A stretch of 34,315 nucleotides of DNA, taken from assembly GCA_003427395.1 (NCBI GenBank), contig BFEA01000049.1, positions 4,194,164 through 4,228,478 on the forward strand. Direction: 5' to 3'. The notes under the pieces were generated by a model, which saw only the letters and a program-made list of their open reading frames with translations, was not told where the DNA came from and made no database searches. This document shows, piece after piece, positions 31,425 to 34,315 of the stretch. A program made the translations under genes and the position numbers. The number at the start of each line of letters is the position of its first letter. Positions within the stretch are counted from its first letter, which is position 1. This DNA is from Chara braunii (lineage: Eukaryota; Streptophyta; Charophyceae; Charales; Characeae).

Positions 31425-31664
31425 CTATTGCAAGCGGCCACCGCTACAGACCGGACAGGACCAGTTCGGGTGTGGACTATGGAAGCACCGCATCCAATTC
31501 TCGCAGTCAAAGTTGCTGCATCGAATGGCGCGGCGCAGACAGATGTCACAGGCTACATGGCTCCTACATGCTAGGTACACAGAGGCACGTCGACCACAAT
31601 TATAGAGGCATTGCCGTTCCAGCCCGTCTACAAATTGGACATCACATGTCAGGGTGCCGTACAT
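31425..31664 (-). CDS. RING-like C3HC4 zinc-finger fragment (copy 2)
   Basis: A 79-codon open frame with the ligand series C-x3-C (CLYNC), nine residues, C-x2-H-x2-C-x2-C (CRSHVACDIC), 27 residues, and C-x2-C (CPVC). This is the order and near spacing of a RING-HC finger, although the first pair has x3 and not x2. Further cysteines (RC, DC, RC) lie between. It aligns with the broken second module at 1995-2150, and both are on the same strand as the host gene. RING fingers usually recruit E2 enzymes for ubiquitin transfer. Whether this is an exon, a gene fragment or a member of a mobile family cannot be told from the window. Confidence 0.45.
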   Translation of the reverse strand: MYGTLTCDVQFVDGLERQCLYNCGRRASVYLACRSHVACDICLRRAIRCSNFDCENWMRCFHSPHPNWSCPVCSGGRLQ

Positions 31665-31682
31665 GAGTACAGTACTGACTGT

Positions 31683-31689
31683 CGCGCGC

Positions 31690-31764
<75 letters not shown>
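31683..31764. repeat. (CG)4(TG)n alternating purine-pyrimidine tract
   Basis: A short CG run passes into about 74 bp of GT. Such tracts can adopt Z-DNA. It lies just after copy 2 of the zinc-finger fragment. Confidence 0.95.
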
Positions 31765-31765
<1 letters not shown>

Positions 31766-32264
31766 ATGCATTTTAGTCAGGCAGTGTCTAGTTGCCAATG
31801 GAAAACAACAGACAGGTCAAGAGCCAGCAGCCCTTTCAACAAACAGCATCCACTCATTGGCACTCCAGGGTTGGAAATGGCCGTTTCGACAGGGCTACTA
31901 GCCGTACTGTTGTTCGGACCGATCGCTGTGAGTAGCCCGAATCCCTGTAAATGACTGTTCAATGAATTGGCAGCGCCTCATGGACGACAGTTGCGGTTTG
32001 TTCTAGCTTGCCCATTCATGAAGCAGAGTTCCTTTGAGGGTCCAGATCTGCCCTTTCCCTTTTAAAAGGGTTGCCATAAAGGGTGCTGAAGCGCCCTTTT
32101 CTCCTATTACTTGGTCACTTCGTCATCCTTAACTAATTTGATCTACAAAGCACTAAATGAATGTCATTGTAGCATGTACCAGCACAGGCCACCCATTTTG
32201 TTCATGTCGTTGTCAGCATACACCTTATATGCATTGCACCGATGAAGACGATGTCGGTACGCAC

Positions 32265-32406
32265 CTTCTTCCTGATATAGGAGTTGCTGTTCGACAACAA
32301 CTTTTCCACCTCAGGGGCAAGATCACGCGCCATCTCAGCTGAGCATATGTTCCCCATGGCGCAGAGTGCAAGGCCCACAATGTACTGATTCGAATGGTTC
32401 AGATCA
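32265..32406 (-). CDS. AP1G: AP-1 gamma-adaptin exon ([20 protein letters not shown] block)
   Basis: The exon is 142 bp between acceptor TGCAG (to 32407) and donor GTGCGT (from 32264). The first T completes a codon begun in an upstream exon outside or not recognised in the window (probably AA|T, Asn, since the family has KNDLNH or KQDLNH). Forty-seven codons follow: [37 protein letters not shown] and SNSYIRKK. These are strongly conserved gamma-adaptin trunk helices; the DLNH..Q..VGLALC and SEM.RDLA motifs also occur in alpha-adaptin, but the following exons are gamma-specific. The next exon lies 19 kb away. Confidence 0.95.
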
Positions 32407-32564
32407 CTGCATCCCAACAGCAAATTGATAGCAGTTCACAGGAGAAAACAGGACGGAGAAACACACAAAATTAGCCTGCATTTGTCTGCTGCCTGCCCAT
32501 CAATAAGGCAACCGAAGCTCTGCAGAGGAACAGCATTCCTCCCTCATGCAGCTGGTGGAGCTCG

Positions 32565-32695
32565 CTACCGCCGTAACCCGAATACAACGTACGGTCATTA
32601 TAGCTGTATTTCGGGCAATTTTGGGTCTACATAAAGCAGTAATGACCGTATGTTGTATTTGGGTTGAGCATGTTGTATTCGGGTTAAGGTGGTAG
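32565..32695. mobile_element. MITE-like foldback element, ~131 bp
   Basis: The terminal inverted repeats are 32565-32588 and 32672-32695, 22 of 24 positions complementary, starting CTACCGCCGTAACCC. An inner copy (32641-32665) of the right arm also pairs with 32577-32601 at nearly all positions. No clear target-site duplication and no coding capacity were found. Confidence 0.6.
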
Positions 32696-33419
32696 ACATC
32701 CCTACGTCCTTCTGGAATCCGACGCCTCACCATGGGGAGTTTATCTTTACCATCTAACTACTGTCGTCCGTTTTCCCCCCTACAAAACCCACGCATAGTC
32801 TACAATGCCCGTGCATATGTTTTCTACAAAACCCACACAGTCCAGAACGGCCCTGAGTAATGTTTCCATAAGATACGTGGTCTATATTTGGATGGGCTTG
32901 AAAAGCGCATCTGCAGGTTTTAAGAACTTGAAACAGGAAAGTAGTCGCACAAAGTTTGTTTGTTGTCCGGTCAAAGAACCCATTGTAGTTGGTTAACTTG
33001 CTGCGGGGTAAAGGCAACTATGGGGGGTAATAAGACATCTCACAGGCACTCCATCATTTCATCAGGCGAGATTTCCAGATTGCAATGCACATACATATGT
33101 TAGCGGGGTGGGCTGATGAAGTGGTTCCTATTAATACACGGAGGGAGAGGATAAATGATAATACCACCAAGGCTTATCACACACTGAACAATTCATTGAT
33201 CCTGGATGAGTCAAGGTCAAGGGTGGCCAATGAACGATAGACGTGGATGGATTGACTGACGATGGAGGGTGGCCGATGAAAGAGAGACGTGGATGGATCA
33301 ATGGACCGCTTGTCGACCCATAGGCACAGGTACGTATATAGATGAGGCATGGCTGGATGCATGCCAGTGGACGGATTAGAGGAATAGATCAATGTACAGA
33401 ACACGAGCAGTGAAGCAGA

Positions 33420-33553
33420 TGGATGGATGGATGGATGCATGGATGGATGGATGGATGGATGGATGGATGCATGGATGGATGGATGGATGGATGGATGGAT
33501 GGATGGATGGATGCATGGATGGATGGATGGATGGATGGATGGATGGATGGATG
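33420..33553. repeat. (ATGG)n array with ATGC interruptions
   Basis: A tetranucleotide array of about 134 bp with ATGC substituted for ATGG at three places. Frames reading MDGW or HPSI repeats here are artefacts. Confidence 0.97.
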
Positions 33554-33729
33554 GGTGGATATTTGTGGATCAACATATACGATATGTACAGTATACTACG
33601 TATCAACTAGATGACCCATTGCGGCTTCGCCCGCAAAAACAGAAAAAGAAAAAAGCACATAAGAAAGAAAACGCATAAGGAACTTCCCTATCATATGCCG
33701 CTTCTTCCTTCACAATCTTAAAGCGTGCA

Positions 33730-33872
33730 GCGGGTCTCGCGTAACGCTCCCACGGACAACCCCTGCCCGGTGTTGGGAACGGCGTTGAAGCAAAGGGCGG
33801 GCGGGTCTTGCGTAACGCTCCCACGGAGACCCGCTGCCCAGTGTTGGGAACGGCGTCGGAGCAAAGGGCGGG
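33730..33872. repeat. ~71-bp tandem duplication
   Basis: GCGGGTCT.GCGTAACGCTCC occurs at about 33730 and 33800; both units end GTTGGGAACGGCGT..(A/G)GCAAAGGGCGGGC. Confidence 0.9.
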
Positions 33873-33901
33873 CGCGTGGGCCATCCGGGCCGAATCGTGC
33901 C

Positions 33902-34096
33902 ATTTGGAGTCGCGGGACGGACCGGGGAGGAAGATTCGGGACGGTGGGTGGCGGGTCTACTGTGCGGTTTGGAGTCTTGGGACGGACCGTGGGGGAAGAT
34001 TCGGGACGGTAGGTGGTGGGTCTACTGTGCCGTTTGGAGACTTGGGATGGACCGCGGGGGAAGATTCGGGACGGTGGGTAGCGGGTCGGGCGGGGA
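33902..34096. repeat. 65-bp minisatellite, three copies
   Basis: Units start at 33902, 33967 and 34032 with TTTGGAG.C and share GGAAGATTCGGGACGGT. The third is followed by further partial GGGTCGGGCGGGGAAGAT units. Confidence 0.92.
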
Positions 34097-34256
34097 AGAT
34101 CCGCGATTATCGTGCGACGGGTCGGGCGGGGAAGATTCACGATTTTCGTTTATTGCGTGGGGGGGAGAGGGTGGTTTCAAATTTGACGTGGCTTCGGTGT
34201 TTGGAGTTTTGCGCAGCAGTTTGAACGCTAGCCGCCCGCGTTCGGCAGTCCCGCGC

Positions 34257-34259
<3 letters not shown>

Positions 34260-34315
<56 letters not shown>
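34260..34315. repeat. (GA)n microsatellite at window end
   Basis: GA repeated to the last base; the only long tract in the window with GA on the plus strand. Confidence 0.97.

Larger units (their letters stand above)
13133..32264 (-). other. 19.1-kb intron hosting nested retrotransposons
   Basis: The intron runs from donor GTGCGT (32264) to acceptor CAG (13133). About 13.7 kb of it is the nested A/B retrotransposon pair, in the same transcriptional orientation as the host gene. The rest is microsatellites, minisatellites, a tRNA-like sequence, a hairpin-rich repeat and a RING-like fragment. All of it must be removed for a functional mRNA; no cryptic gamma-adaptin exon was seen inside it. Confidence 0.85.
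32407..34315 (-). other. Intron upstream of the first visible exon (partial)
   Basis: The sequence before the 32406 acceptor holds a foldback element (32565-32695), an ATGG tetranucleotide array, two short minisatellites and a terminal GA tract. I looked for the expected upstream gamma-adaptin block (the GFPEKRIGYLGLMLLLDE region) on the minus strand and did not find it. Confidence 0.7.

Noticed and set aside
32754-33017. Search for the next upstream gamma-adaptin exon
   Set aside because: The minus-strand frame here has none of the conserved residues of the expected block, so no exon is claimed.
33392-33678. Open frames of MDGW or HPSI repeats
   Set aside because: They arise from the ATGG tetranucleotide array in all frames of both strands.

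Overview
The window is eukaryotic and almost entirely intronic. Five short exons on the minus strand encode one continuous stretch of about 246 residues of gamma-adaptin, the large subunit of the AP-1 clathrin adaptor. They run from 32406 down to 901, have GT-AG borders and join in phase without any stop. Exons total 739 bp. The introns between them are 19,132, 3,108, 634 and 7,893 bp. Long CT/GA microsatellites, many minisatellites and Ty3/gypsy chromoviruses primed by initiator tRNA-Met point to a streptophyte with a bloated genome. The retroelement polyprotein style recalls the charophyte alga Chara braunii; that is recollection and inference, not proof. The window begins in (CT)n and ends in (GA)n, so it may be a whole contig broken at microsatellites.

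Layout: 1-900 is the intron after the last visible exon. 901-991 is an exon. 992-8884 is an intron of tandem repeats, a decayed RING-like zinc-finger fragment, a 77-bp G run and an uncleaned Nextera mate-pair junction adapter (8255-8292) with a probable chimeric insert before it. 8885-9039 and 9674-9850 are exons separated by a plain 634-bp intron. 9851-12958 is an intron. 12959-13132 is an exon. 13133-32264 is the giant intron. 32265-32406 is the most upstream exon seen. 32407-34315 is upstream intron with a foldback element and tandem arrays.

The giant intron holds a nested pair of LTR retrotransposons, both on the minus strand like the host gene. Element A (17517-31188, 8,907 bp once the insertion is removed) has about 0.9-kb LTRs, a PBS, a PPT and decayed gag, protease, RT, RNase H and integrase. 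Element B (22401-27160, 4,760 bp) is inserted in A's gag just after the CCHC zinc knuckle and is flanked by a perfect 5-bp duplication (ACCTT). B keeps part of RNase H, integrase and a chromodomain, but its gag, protease and RT region is replaced by simple sequence. Both elements carry stops and frameshifts and look immobile. Apart from the AP-1 gamma exons, no intact host gene is visible. No new biological system is evident; the points of most value are the gene architecture, the nesting history, the assembly artefact and several structured repeats.
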